Part shown: piece after piece, positions 10,057 through 21,838 of the stretch
Layout: every line of letters starts with the position of its first letter
How positions within the stretch are numbered: the stretch's first letter is position 1
Origin: Pohlia nutans
Lineage: Eukaryota > Streptophyta > Bryopsida > Bryales > Mniaceae
Reading direction: 5' to 3'
Assembly (NCBI GenBank): GCA_022496805.1
Contig: CM040097.1
Coordinates: 20,016,072 to 20,080,071, forward strand
Length of the DNA stretch: 64,000 nt
Made by a program: the position numbers and the translations under genes
Notes under the pieces: generated by a model
What the model saw: only the letters and a program-made list of their open reading frames with translations
Databases searched by the model: none
What the model was told of the DNA's origin: nothing

Positions 10057-11372
10057 CTTATGAACGACTTGTAAGTCATAGAGTTGAGGGTATTTCATAA
10101 AAATATTCTTTAAACCCTTAACTGTCCACAAATTGTTGTCAATCGGGACAATTCCCACACCTTTTAGCCCAAGTTCTAGAAGATCTCGTATGCTCTAAGG
10201 TTATTGTGTGAGGGCTATAACCCCATTTGAGGATTTTAATAATCAATTTAACCCAATTCAATGGTATTTAGTACCTAGGATGATTGGTGATTAATTGGGA
10301 GTGCAATTTGTGAGAATTATGGCAAATTTAAGGATTGTGTGTGTGTTGCAAATTACATTGAGGGTGTGAAAATCTCCTCATGAGCAATTCAATTGGCCAT
10401 TTAAACCCTCTCAAGGTACTAATAGTGCCTAAGGGTAATTTGTATTAGTTTATGATTGTTTATGCTTTCCTATGTCCAATTAGCATGTTGAGGTGATGCT
10501 GCCATTTGCATTGAAGGTTCGAACATCTTCTCTTGCACTTTCCCATTGGCCAATTATGCCTAATCAAGGTACTTGTAGTACCTCAGGTTTAATTGTGTTG
10601 ATTTGTAATTTTGTGGCCTTTTCTAAGCTTAATTAGCGCGTTATTTAGCGCATTAATTACTGCTGTCATTTTGGTGGTGGATGCAAACTCACTACCATTA
10701 TCCATTGGATCCTCAAATTAAGCCCAATTTGATGGTATTTGGTGCCCACGGCCATTTGAGATGAATATGAGACACTTGTAAGCGTCTTTTCTCTGCATGA
10801 TTTTAATTGCCTAAGAGGGCGGCCATCTAAGTGGAGGTGCAAATTCCCTCCACTTCGTCAATTTCATCATCAAACTAAGCCCATTTCCGTGTACCGTTGT
10901 TTCCATGGGAAATTGATGAGAATTGAGGCAATTTGCCCTTTTTTTTGTCAATTTTTGTGCAGGCTTTTGGGCTGCCATTGTCATTTAAGGCCGTTTTTTC
11001 ATCCAAGTTGCCCCATTAGTGATATTTTAGACTCCTACTAATAGTATGGTGATGGTGTGAGGTTTTTGGTGCATTTCTCCGGTGTATGGTAATTTGTGGA
11101 GCCCGCTTTTGTGCCTCATTGTATGTTGCCCTTCTTTGTGCACATCCAAATTGTCCAATTCTCTCCTACGTTCAGCACTATGACTTTTTATGGACTAATC
11201 TAGCTCATCACTAGTAAAGAGGAGTCCATTTGCTTGATATTGTAGTACACCACCTTTGGCCGGATATATGGGACTTTGACCGGGCAACCGGTCAAAGTGC
11301 TTATAACGACTTATAAGTCATAGAGTTGAGGGTATTTCATAAAAATATTCCTTTAACCCGGAACTGTCCACA
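10057..11372. repeat. Pair of about 75-bp direct repeats bracketing a degenerate repeat region
   Basis: The segment at about 10057-10131 recurs at about 11299-11372 (shared core AAGTCATAGAGTTGAGGG and CTGTCCACAA). Between them, roughly 10200-11000 holds four or five imperfect 150-170 bp units built around words such as CCCAATT..ATGGTATTTGGTGCC and CAAGGTACT.GTAGT. No open frame is supported. It could be a very small terminal-repeat element or an old satellite-like stretch. Confidence 0.5.
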
Positions 11373-12269
11373 AGGGAAAAACTCGATGAAATCTTATTCA
11401 TTTTTCATATTTAATTTAATGTATATTATAATTTTCTCGCAATCATCTCTTCCACCTTTTTTACACTCAAAGACATTGTTGTTTTAAAATGAAAATTACA
11501 AAATCAAAAAGTTATAAGATTTTTATGAGCTTTTCATATGTAACAATCATAGTTATTACAAACGTAATTCAATTCATTTAAGTTGAAAATATTTTCAAAA
11601 ACGTACTTCAATCATCATTCTATTAAACAAGAAGGAGAAGATGGCTAGCTAGAATGATAAATGCCTAATGCAATGTATATGAGAAGCGCACATTGTCTTT
11701 GTTTGTTGGTTCAATATTTCATTTCAATTCATCTTTAATAAAATCTACCGGAAAATCAACAAATCACAGAGAAACGGCTTACAATTATGAGCCACACATG
11801 ATTCGACTTGTCACAGAATACTCCAGGAGCAATAACAACGGAGTGTTCCTTCAACAAGCATTTTCCCAATTACCCATTTCAATGTAACATGAAGTACTAA
11901 CTTGTTACTATGGGACTACAGAGTAACAAAGGATCTCCAAGGGTAGCACGCGCCATCTCAGTCCTACATTCCAAAAATCATGTCTCAATTATATTGTAGA
12001 TTTTCTTTGAATTGTAATTTTATATCAAGATTATTTATGTATGTTTATGAATGTCTAGAGCACATGATCAAACTTTTATTTTTGAAATTATTAAGTGGCT
12101 ATTCAATATCATGATCAAAATAAATTAAAAAGTTAAAAAAATATACGTGTGAATGTATATATATATATGTATATATATATATATGAAATAGGCTTTTATT
12201 TGGGTGGGTACATACGATTGTCTTCTAAAAAATAGTGAATCATAATATATGTAGTTCTATTTCAATGTA
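11373..12269. other. AT-rich region with an AT microsatellite
   Basis: No gene recognised. A (TA)n tract lies at about 12155-12184. Confidence 0.5.
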
Positions 12270-12346
12270 CCCTAAACCCTAGAACCTAGATCCTAGACCT
12301 TAGAACCTAAACCCTGGACCCTAGAACGGTGGACCCTAAACCCTAA
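12270..12346. repeat. Degenerate interstitial telomere-like repeat
   Basis: A run of CCCTAAA and close variants (CCCTAGA, CCTAGAA, CCTAGAT) about 75 bp long, matching the plant-type telomere repeat on this strand. Such internal tracts can be repaired breaks or promoter telo-boxes; here it lies 2 kb upstream of the DUF7869-like gene. Confidence 0.75.
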
Positions 12347-12429
12347 TCTCGTTAACAGATCCTCATCCACTTCGGCCAGCTTTCTTCATCCGTTGTTGTC
12401 AGGTTCACATTTTTCCCACCATTAGCTTT

Positions 12430-13281
12430 GTGGCTCGCGCCATTTCTGGTCGGTCATATCAACTGTTCATACACGTTGCCCTGGCGCCCTTTATCCACAT
12501 TCATGGCCTCGCTCACTATGACTTGACCTCAGTGAGCTGCCTCTCCGGCTCTGCCATCTGCTCTGCCGAACTCCTTAGCGTTGCTGTTGTCATTATTCTG
12601 CCTAAATTTCATCATCTTCTTCTTCATTTGCACCCTAAACCGTTGCTCACCTTCCTCCACCTCATCGTCTTCTCCTTCCCCGCCGTCGAGTCTTCTCTTT
12701 CTGCTGGTTCTCCTGTTAATGTGTTCGTTTTGCATATGTTTTTGGGCCGTGTGAGTCGGCACTCCTTTTATTCACGGCTTTTGGCCCCTGCCCTCAACCT
12801 CATCGGAATTTGAATAACTTCGGGTCTCTACGACGCTCCCGTCAAGGACTCAACCGCTGTTGTCGGCACTCCGCGCATTGCCAATCTCATGAGCTGCCGT
12901 TGATGCTGTCGTCGGTGCTCGTTTGGCTTTTGTGCTCCATTTGTCGATGCCCTAATTCCTGCTCTTGGATATGCTCTTCTCGGTGAAGTTTTGAGAGATG
13001 ACGTGACTGCCGGCCTAGTTCCACTGTGAGTTCCGAATCCATAATTCCTCCATTCATTTCCTTTGAGTTCGTTCTCTGATATCGCCGTGGTATTGCTTGA
13101 GTGCTTGTTTGATGCGCAACAGTCTTGAATCAATGGTAACCGATACTCTATTGGACTAGGGTAGCACGGAAATCGAGGCAACCCCTAGATCATATCTGGC
13201 ATGATGCCCGAGGTGCCTTAGAGGACTTCTTCATGAAATGCACGGAATTCAAGGCAAGGATTAATGCCGGCGAAATGCCCG
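12430..13281 (+). pseudogene. Decayed coding-like stretch upstream of the DUF7869-like gene, unidentified
   Basis: One frame from 12430 to about 13020 is nearly open and coding-like in composition (it includes LLAPALNLIG, VVGTPRIANLMS and ALGYALLGEVLRDDV) but is cut by two TGA codons. A second open piece at about 13150-13281 (HIWHDARGALEDFF) ends next to the first dyad of the upstream array. I do not recognise the product. These may be exons of a dead gene or chance open frames. Confidence 0.3.
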
Positions 13282-14034
13282 TTTAGCTCGAGTTGAGCTA
13301 AACCGTGGATGGGCAAAGCCGCCTGTTATCTGTCGTAGGATCCTAGTGTTGCTCTAGTTAGGCAAAGGTCTGACCTCCGACGTTGAAATGATATCTGTAT
13401 TGTGGTCACTCATTTAGCTCGAGTCGAGCTAAATCGCAATCCGGCTACATATTTCATGAACAGTCGTACGTTCTAGCTACTCGTCGAGGTACAATTATAC
13501 TATCATAATTGCGCTACTAAGGATAATGCACACCACATGACAAGATGACAGTTGTGTGTCCAGAACACGACTTGAACGATTAGCTCGACTCGAGCTATTT
13601 CGCCCTGAATGACTGATAGTCTACTTTTTCACATGATTCTTCATAGTCCTTATAATGTGTGCCATAAGGATAGTCGATCGCATACTCTGATATAATTTCC
13701 CTCTGGTATTTAGCTCGATTCGAGCTAAAGCGACATCATATATCTTTTGCGGGGACCGCTGGTCTTGTGATGTTGGCCTAGATACGACCTGCTTGTCGGC
13801 TGGGAATTCTTTTTCTAATCATATACGTCGATGTTGACAGCTTAGCTCGAGTCGAGCTAAATTTTTACGTTTCATGTGATATGCGGGTCTAGTACCAGTA
13901 ATTGCAAATAATATGACCGCACACCCCCTTATGAGCCGACCGGTTTTTGAGATTCATTCGTGAGGATGACTAAGGTATATGTCATGTCACATTCATTACT
14001 GTGTTCTACATTTTTTAGCTCGACTCGAGCTAAT
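13282..14034. repeat. Six dyads in the 5' flank of the DUF7869-like gene
   Basis: Copies start at 13282, 13413, 13579, 13709, 13841 and 14014; 13413 and 13709 are perfect (centres G and T). Four of the intervals are 130-132 or 166 bp. A further strongly degenerate copy is visible near 13471. All lie within 960 bp upstream of the ATG at 14241, mirroring the six copies upstream of the minus-strand gene. Confidence 0.9.
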
Positions 14035-14240
14035 TTAATTGTTTTGTGGTCGTTTATTATATATAGTCATAGAGCGGATCTGCAACGATATTGCATGTGA
14101 TGATTGATATACTTTTAATCATAACTTGAGTGCAGTATCACATGTTTCAATCCTATCTATCTTATCCTCTTTTATTTTTTCTCTGCAGATATTATTCCCG
14201 GTCAGTATATTGGCGCTATTCATCTTGAGCACATTTCCTT

Positions 14241-17029
14241 ATGGAGTCAAGTGCGTCTGATGGTGAATCAGATCTTCCTCGTGTTCCATTTGAGGTATCA
14301 CATCTGTACATCTAAGTCATTAGATAGTTCTGTCCTAGTTATCCATAAGTTTGTTTGTCAAAGTCACTGAGTAATCATGGTCTTTGGTTTGACAGGATTC
14401 GGATAACCCGCCTGAGCTTGTTCTGCCGGATGAGTTGAAGAATTGCCCAGGACTTCCAAGGAACAGGTGGATTACCAAGTTTGTAGCACTTTTGAACGAA
14501 GCAGGAGACATTGTAGCAGAAGGCATTTGTCAGAGCGTGGACTCCGAGTTTGTTCTTAAGAATGACGAGCCATTAGGTGACGACCAAGTAGCCGTGCAGA
14601 TCGTGAAGTGTTTGAATCTAGACTTCGTACCTGCGGAGACCATATTCGGAACAAGAGTGTGGCATATTAGCCATGCTATCTGTGACGGATGGTCACTTCT
14701 TGATCATTTTCGTCGGGACCAACACAATGTTGCAGTTGCCGCTCGCAATAATCCAAAGAGGAAAGGGATTCGGCCGTATGAGTCCGGACAGAGAAATGCT
14801 CGTGTCGTGAAGACCAGACGAGATGAAGAGCTGCTGACGATGGAGTCTATCAACTTAGTTGCCAGCAGGATATGCTGCAGCAAGAATTGCGTTCAACCTT
14901 TTCCTCGGGACAAAATTCTTGCTCTTTGGAAACAGATGTACGAGTCCTCCGATTTTAAATTCAAAGCTCACTTTAAGATGGATGTTCACAATCGGTTTCA
15001 TATGTCAGCAGAGGAGAAGATGATGGTGACCACTGAAGGCATTGATGTTTGCGGGCGTGCCTGGCAACATACAACTGGGGTTCCACCTGCGACCTACTAC
15101 AGGAAGAAGGCGGAAGCTGCAACTGGGCTGCGTGCTCAACATCATGGCAATGTCGGTCAAAAGAAACCCTGTTTGCATGTAAAGCAAGTTGCTGCCACTC
15201 TGAAGACATTGATAGACAATGCTGCTGATCATATGCCTCATAAAGCAAAGGTTCTTGCAACTGGTGCAAAGGTTGTATCGCGGTCCTTACCGTCCTCTTT
15301 TAAATGGAAAGATGCTATTCCAGAGATCAATTCCATAAATGAGAGATTGGGCTTGAAGTGTATTGCACAAAGCACCCTTAGCAAGATCAAGAAGGCGAAG
15401 TTTTCGGAGTACTCAAGGAAGGCACCTGGTGACAATTTATCTCGTTGCTCCACATGTGACAAGAATGAGTCAATGATCAAGTCAATGGTGCAGGGATCTT
15501 CTGAAGAGAATATGTGGATTAAGAAGCTTAAACACCATCTTGATCAACAGCGAGCTCACCGCGAGTATTACTACTCGAATCGTTCTTTGTCAATCCAGAG
15601 GCCGAGGGATGTACTTTGTATAATTCACGACAAGATGGACCATGCGAAGACAGCGTGCCCTTTGTTTTCTCATAAAACAAAAGCAAACGATGTGTTGATG
15701 AAACTTCCAATTGCGGTCACGGGCATGATTGCGCATGGTCACAGCGATGAAAGGCATGCTTACTACGGGCTTGATATATACCCAAGTGATTGCAATCACA
15801 CACTTGGTTCAATATTGAAGCTCCTTCGAGACCTTGAAGGTGTTCCGATATCGTTTTCAAAATCACTTTTTGCTGGTTCAGGGTCCCATAGACTGTTTGA
15901 AGCGGTGCTATTTGGGAAAGAAAGTTGTTTGAGCTCTCTTCTTCCGGATGGTGAAATTTCAGGAACGTCAGAGCTTTTACCTCTTGTTTTGCATATGCAA
16001 CTTGATAACGCAGCTTCTGACAACAAGAACCGGTTCATGTTTTGTTTCTGGTCTCTTCTAGTGCACATTGGTGTGTTTCGTGAGATATATGTCAATTTCT
16101 TGTTGGTGGGACATACACATGAAGATATTGACGCTCTCTTTGGACGCTGGAGTATGACATTGAAAGAAAATGACTATCCCACGATTCCATATTTAATGAA
16201 GTCGTTCATGGACGCAGAGTCACAACCGGTCATTCCCCATTTGATAGAGGAAGTTCCGGACTTCAAGGGGTACATCAAAGATTACATTGGTGAAAGAGAG
16301 GAAGTGCTTGTCGGTCATTCGGAAGGTCAGCAGTTCAAGTTCTACAAGCATGACAATGGTTGGCCCATGATGCAGTATAAGATGTTATGCACAGACAATG
16401 AGTGGCTTCCCTCTACCAACGGAGGTATAAAATTGTGGAAGGAAGATGCAAATAGTGGGAAACCGTTGTTGCCTACGGGTGAGATGAAACCTTTGGCTCC
16501 AATTCCTATGAAGAACCGCGATGAGATTGTAAAAGGCATTGGTGGTTTTATTAAGTTGTGGAAAACTTCATGTATTGAAGACTTATCTGGAAAATATCGA
16601 CGGCGACATGATGGTCTTATACAGTATTGGCGGGCAGTGAAGCTTGCTCTGGTGGAGCCTATGGCGGTGCCTTCATCATTGAAGAACGGGTGTTGGCCTT
16701 TAACTCGAGTACCTGTGACAAGAGAATTCTTGAATACAGGCGAATTACAGGAGGAATTTGCGCGTGATCGGCATTTTATTGGTCGCTTGTGTGACAGACC
16801 AAGGGAGTCATTTCGTGTTGGTCGGGATGTTTTTGCTGGATATTTTTTGGCTGTACGTCCTGCAGATGGAGATACTCGACCTTTCTGGATTGCTAGGGCT
16901 TTGACCGATTTTGATGTTGATCACAACAATCCGGGATGTATTCAAATTCAATATTTTAAACCTGCAAACAAGAACAACGTCGTACAAGAATCCTATGCTG
17001 GGTGGGATACGAAGAAAAATTTTAAATGA
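14241..17029 (+). CDS. DUF7869-like protein, 895 aa, intact; candidate DDE-type transposase
   Basis: Exons 14241-14294 (18 codons, MESSASDGESDL) and 14396-17029, joined in phase 0 through GTATCA and TTTGACAG splice sites. The C-terminal half carries the hallmark GHTHEDIDALF (about residues 590-600) preceded by QLDNAASDNKN (D555). With HDKMDHAK (D430/D433) and E594 these give an Asp-Asp-39-Glu arrangement like RNase H-fold transposases and integrases. Upstream, C369xxC372 and H398/H399/H406 could form a zinc site. An N-terminal domain (WITKFVALLNEAGDI, VWHISHAICDG) is unassigned. I recall this as the eukaryotic DUF7869 family. The transposase role is inference from residue layout. The frame has no stops, unlike its neighbours, so it may still be functional. 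Confidence 0.75.
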
Positions 17030-17749
17030 AAAGTTGATGATAGCCACATCCCGGAATGGCTTCATGGTGGTGCTATTTTCTCGTCATGGAAATCGAGTGC
17101 AAAACCCGGCTCTCGGCGCCCAGTTATTTCAATAACAGACCGGCAGATCGTCATCATCAAAGACAGTATTGAGCGTTTTAACATGGAAGAGGAGTAGTAC
17201 ATTGATTATTAGTTTATATTACCAGGTTCTGCAATTTAGCTCTAGTCGAGCTAAATGAGCAAATGGGTTTTGAACTTTGAAACGGATTCATACCCTCTAT
17301 TGGCATTGGAGTTTATTTAGAATCGCATGTAGAAGCGGTCTTTTCCTTTCAAACCTTGGGGGATGATTCTAGAAATTGCTTAGAATGTTGTGTTCTGAAA
17401 ATTTAATACATTGGAAAAATGGTTTTTTTGGAGTCATAATTGACTCCCATTTTAATCGACTTTCTTGTTTTATTGAGCTGTTAGTGCAAAATTCATTTTG
17501 TAAAAGTGTTCGGATGGCAATGAATACATTTTTGATATGCACTTTAGCTTTCGAACATCTATTGTTTGCTAACTTTGGATGTGGGAATTAAGGTCGATGG
17601 GGTTTTTGATAATTTGAATATTCCCATTATAACGAAATATGTGTTTGAAGAAAATTGTTTTGGAGAATCAGAAGGCTAATCAGGAGTCCATTAGGAACAT
17701 GAGTACGATGTTTAGACAAGTTTGCCAGATTATTATGTGTTAGTCGCCA
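17030..17749. other. 3' flank of the DUF7869-like gene
   Basis: Holds a dyad at 17235-17255 and a short coiled-coil-like open piece near 17640-17740. No complete gene. Confidence 0.4.
17235..17255. repeat. 21-bp dyad downstream of the DUF7869-like gene
   Basis: One mismatch (CTCTA in place of CTCGA), centre G, 206 bp beyond the stop codon. It is the rightmost clear copy in the window. Confidence 0.85.
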
Positions 17750-18529
17750 TTGCCACTCCCAATTGCCTCATTTAATCCTGATCAGCCTTGTCTTCCAATC
17801 TGTGGAGCTGCGGATGATGTTGTAGGAGTGACTACTCCTAGGTTCGCTATTCCACCTGACGGAAGTTTATCGTCGATCCTACCAGTCCCGAATTTGCCTG
17901 CGTTTCTTCTGCGTGACGGCAGTTACTATCGGATGGTTTGGCCCGGCGGACGAAGTTCTTGAGCATGTGTTGCCTCCAATCTTGGTTGCCCCCGCAAACG
18001 ATATTGAGAACGAGGATCTTCTTGGTTTTGAGGAATTCCAACCCAGCAAGTGTCAAGTGGAGGTGAGGGGGAAAAAACAGCTGTGAAGGCGACAGATGGG
18101 CAGGAGGAGAAGACGGATGATAGTGCCAGAGGCAGCCCTGTGGAGTCAACCGATGTCGAGACAACGAAGACTTTAGGGACTATATCGACCAACTTACACG
18201 TTTGCTCCATTATTCTCTACATATTTCGATTCACGCTAATGGCTGTTGACGGTGGTTGGTTTGCTATTCCGTATGCTATTTGTTTGTTACGTGTAGTTAT
18301 CTTATGTCGGTCCTCCTTGTTTTTCAGGAGTTCGGCAGTGGTGGAGGCGAGTAGATCGTGAAGTTGTCTTCTTTATTGGATGTTGTGCCTCATTTTGTAT
18401 GTTGTACTTAGAGACACATCATTCAGTAAATGGAGACCTTTTTTGTTGGAAAGACTTTTCTTGCCGCGTACGTCCGCGTCCTTCTGATCAGTGGGCCCTA
18501 AACTTCGTCGTTTTCTATCAGGCCACCTC

Positions 18530-18783
18530 CTCGGGGAGGTCACTCTTTGTATCTTTTGAGTATCACGTGTGAACAAAGGGTATTTAAAAGCGCCCTAAAA
18601 TTTAAAAATAATTCTTACTATAATTAGTAATATTTTGAGAATATTCTCATATTTATTCTTGTAATCAATTTTGAGCATCTTATAGTAATGTAAATCATTT
18701 ATAAAATTTACTTTCATAGATTTATTTGGACCCTATCTTTGCTCGCACGTTGTTACGTAATATTTGGAAGTGACCTCCCCGAG
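18530..18783. mobile_element. 254-bp hAT-like MITE inserted in exon A
   Basis: Perfect 14-bp terminal inverted repeats (CTCGGGGAGGTCAC at 18530-18543, its complement at 18770-18783) flanked by an 8-bp duplication GCCACCTC (18522-18529 and 18784-18791). The inside is AT-rich and noncoding. Removing it joins the open frame on both sides. An 8-bp duplication fits hAT; a 9-bp reading (Mutator-like) is possible but gives worse termini. Confidence 0.8.
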
Positions 18784-18991
18784 GCCACCTCGTTGAATAC
18801 GTTTTTCCGTTTGGTTGCTTCGAAGTCTCCCATCGACCACCTCGTTTTGCGAGGAGGTGTTGCGGTCCAGTCGTTCTCAATCAGTGCTGGCAGTCCATTG
18901 CATGCTTCAGCATTTTTCAAGGTAATACTATTGGCTTATGTCATTGGTTTTCTTGCTGCAAGCAATACAATCCAAATAGCCTATAACGCGT

Positions 18992-20703
18992 TGTCGTGAT
19001 GGAAATGCTTCCATCGTGTACATATATGCTCTAAGCTTAGTACTTTCAATGAATGGAGTAGCGAAATGAAAATAGTACATATAGTTTATCTTTTGTTTTA
19101 ATTAAATCATCAAGGGATTAGGTGGTTTGAAAGGTGTGAATAGGAAAAGGGGGAATAAGTACCTTCTTTGAAACTTCAAAGGGGAGTATGGGCATATGTA
19201 CCCCACCGCCACCTTTGATTGGATGAGTTTTAGTGAGGTCTTGAGGTTTTGGAGATTGTCGGGAGTTTTTTTGTGTGTGAATAGTGAGAGCTTTTGAGGC
19301 AGAATTTTGACTTGATGTATCTCATTAAGCAAGACTTTTTTTCAATTGAAATTTTGAGAGAATGTTCTTTGTGATGAGACCTTTCCAAATTAATCTTATA
19401 AGTTGAATTTGGAGTTGTATTGCAAAAGTTGTGAAGGTTGGAAGTTTGTAGAAACCCTTGGCCGTCCATTGAGAGGGCAGAGGTTTCGACGAGCCACAAC
19501 TTTTGTTGTCTGTATTAATTTGCTTTGTAATTTTGAGAGTGTATGTATCATTGTAATAGCTTTCCAAAAAGTTATTACTTTTATAAATTGGAATTCCGAG
19601 GAGGAAGTTATGGAGGTGTGAAGGCTTGGAAGTTGACTGCCTTTAGAAGGAAACGAGCTAAGACTTCGAGGACCATAACTTTTGGTCATCGTGGTAATTT
19701 CTTTTGAAATTTACAGGAGTGATAGCTTATAAGATTAACTCTCCAGATTGCTATCACTTAATCATTTGGAGTTTTAGTGAAGGAGATTTGTTGTGTGTTG
19801 AAGTTGAGAGGTCGATTCTCTTTATAAACAAAGAGACCGAAACTTTGATTGGCCATAACTTATGGACAGAGTTTAGGGTTTCTTCAAAAATTATACATAT
19901 TGTAGAAGTTTGCATTAACTTTTCAAAATGCTATTGCATTTGTATTTAAGAGCTTTAAATCAAAAGTTATGAAGATATAAAGAGGCGGAGGTTGGTTGTG
20001 AAAGAAAAATTAAAGCTTCCACTTTGCTCTCTCATAACTTTTGGACAGTAACTTAGATTTAAATGAAATTTAGAGGAGTGTTAGTTTGTTGTTTAAGCTT
20101 TTCAAAAAGCTATTACACTTAGCTTTTGAAGACTCGAGCCATCTGTAGCATCAATTTGAAGGTCGCAGCCACAATAGAAGATTGCCTTGAGGGTTTCTTT
20201 GTGTTTTTGAACACTTTGAGACTTTAAACGAAGAAGATTTGAAGACAAAAAGACGTGAAGATTCGTGTGTTGTGGCTTGTGGCTCGTTGTCTTTTATTGT
20301 TATTCCCAGCCGGTTTTGGAGGCTAGTTGTTTTCAATTTCTGTTTTGTAAACTTTGTTGCGGCGAAGTGGGATTGATCACCCACACGGTCGTATTTATGT
20401 TGTTCCCAACCGGTGAGGCACGTTTGCTGGTCACCGTGGGTTTGAAATTTAGGAGCCATCTTTCGGACGGTTTCAGCTCGTGGTCTGGCCGTCCCGTTTT
20501 ACCCGTCCGAGGCCCGTGGTTTCTTATTACCCCACCCCTACCCTTAAACCTTTTAGAGCCATTGCAGGATAGGACTGGGAAGAGATTTGAAGATTTGAAG
20601 AGTACAAGAATTGAAGACAAGACCGATCTCCCAAGCTATCTGGTCATCGTGTCGCAGCCAGATTCCCCGCGAATTCTCAGAGCGCGCTCCTCTCTAACCG
20701 ACA
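18992..20703. mobile_element. Solo LTR, copy 1 (1712 bp), target duplication GCGT
   Basis: Starts TGTCGTGATGG and ends CCGACA, flanked by GCGT (18988-18991 and 20704-20707). It is homologous along its length to 21839-23740 but has no internal retroelement sequence beside it. It interrupts exon B of the phosphatase-like gene. Internally it repeats blocks starting with CATAACTTTTGGAC. It is most simply a solo LTR left by recombination. Confidence 0.75.
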
Positions 20704-21838
20704 GCGTATTACGCATAGTCTAATCACATCCAAGCCCAAGTGGTTGATTGTGGTGTTGGAGTTGAACGGGGTCTTGTGTCACATTGTCTCAATGTCTGAA
20801 GTGCCCGCAGATATCCTTGAATTTCCGGACCGATTCCCCCTCGTTATTTCCTCCATGGTGCCAACCTTAGTGGCCGGTACAGTTGTCCACTGTCGTCCTG
20901 GGCTTATTAGGTTCCTTCGGTTTTATCTCTTTTCACCCATATCCATGTTTGGAGTACAGCGCATCGGAAGGTTGTGGCCGGTCTATGCTCCTTCTTGTTC
21001 ATCGAGACCAAGACCACCCCTCAAGTCGTGTTGGCTTCCAACAAGTGCGATAATGTGTACTTGAAGAATTACACGACTAACACGAGGGCCATGTACCCCG
21101 GCATGAAAGATCCCATCCTCCTAAAATATCTGCGGCGCCGTCTGTACCATAGGAAGGATGTCAATTTCAATGACCGTAATTTGCTTATTATCGACAGCCA
21201 TCCTGAGAGTTGTTGTATGGTGCCTATGGAGAACACTATTTTTTCCGACCCCTGGAATCATTTACATCCAGAGGCATCAAAGGATTCGTACTTATTCAAG
21301 AAGTTATACGAGTTGATTCTTCCCGTGCATTTGAATGGTCCCAATAGGTTGCATGAGACAATTCTTAGCCGTTGACCATCGCATAATGAGGACTAGCACT
21401 TGTATAAGTTCTTGAGCCGTCATCTTCCGTGTTTTTGGAATGAGGAGTTGATCAACGGAAAGAAATTGCCGTAGTTACTTTAATTTTTTGAAGTTATCCA
21501 TCACTCATTATTAATGAATTGTCAATTTTGTCGTTGAATATGAAGACAGTTTCTAAAATGTTTGGTGAATTCGCCCTTAATACACATGAGTATAAATGTG
21601 CCTTTACAGTACACCACTATTTTTTTCCGTCACGGTTTAGTTTGTCGATTTGTTGTCTATATTATGTAGGTTGGTTGTGTTGGACGTCAGCTGGCTTCTG
21701 CTCCCCCATCCGCTTCGGATGCCAATCCTGAAATTGGTCCTTCTACGGTGTTTGATCTCTCTTTCGCAAGTGGAGACTTGAGAACTTTCTTGGAGAGGAA
21801 GCGGAGATGGTTGATCTACTCTGCTCTAGATGATGCGT

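Noticed and set aside
16690..16712. TTTAACTCGAGT-like half of the dyad inside the DUF7869-like exon
   Set aside because: Only one arm matches and the rest diverges; treated as chance.
85..17255. Dyads as a CRISPR array or as rho-independent terminators
   Set aside because: Spacing is irregular, spacers are not unique short units, the genome is eukaryotic, and the dyads are not followed by T-runs at gene ends.
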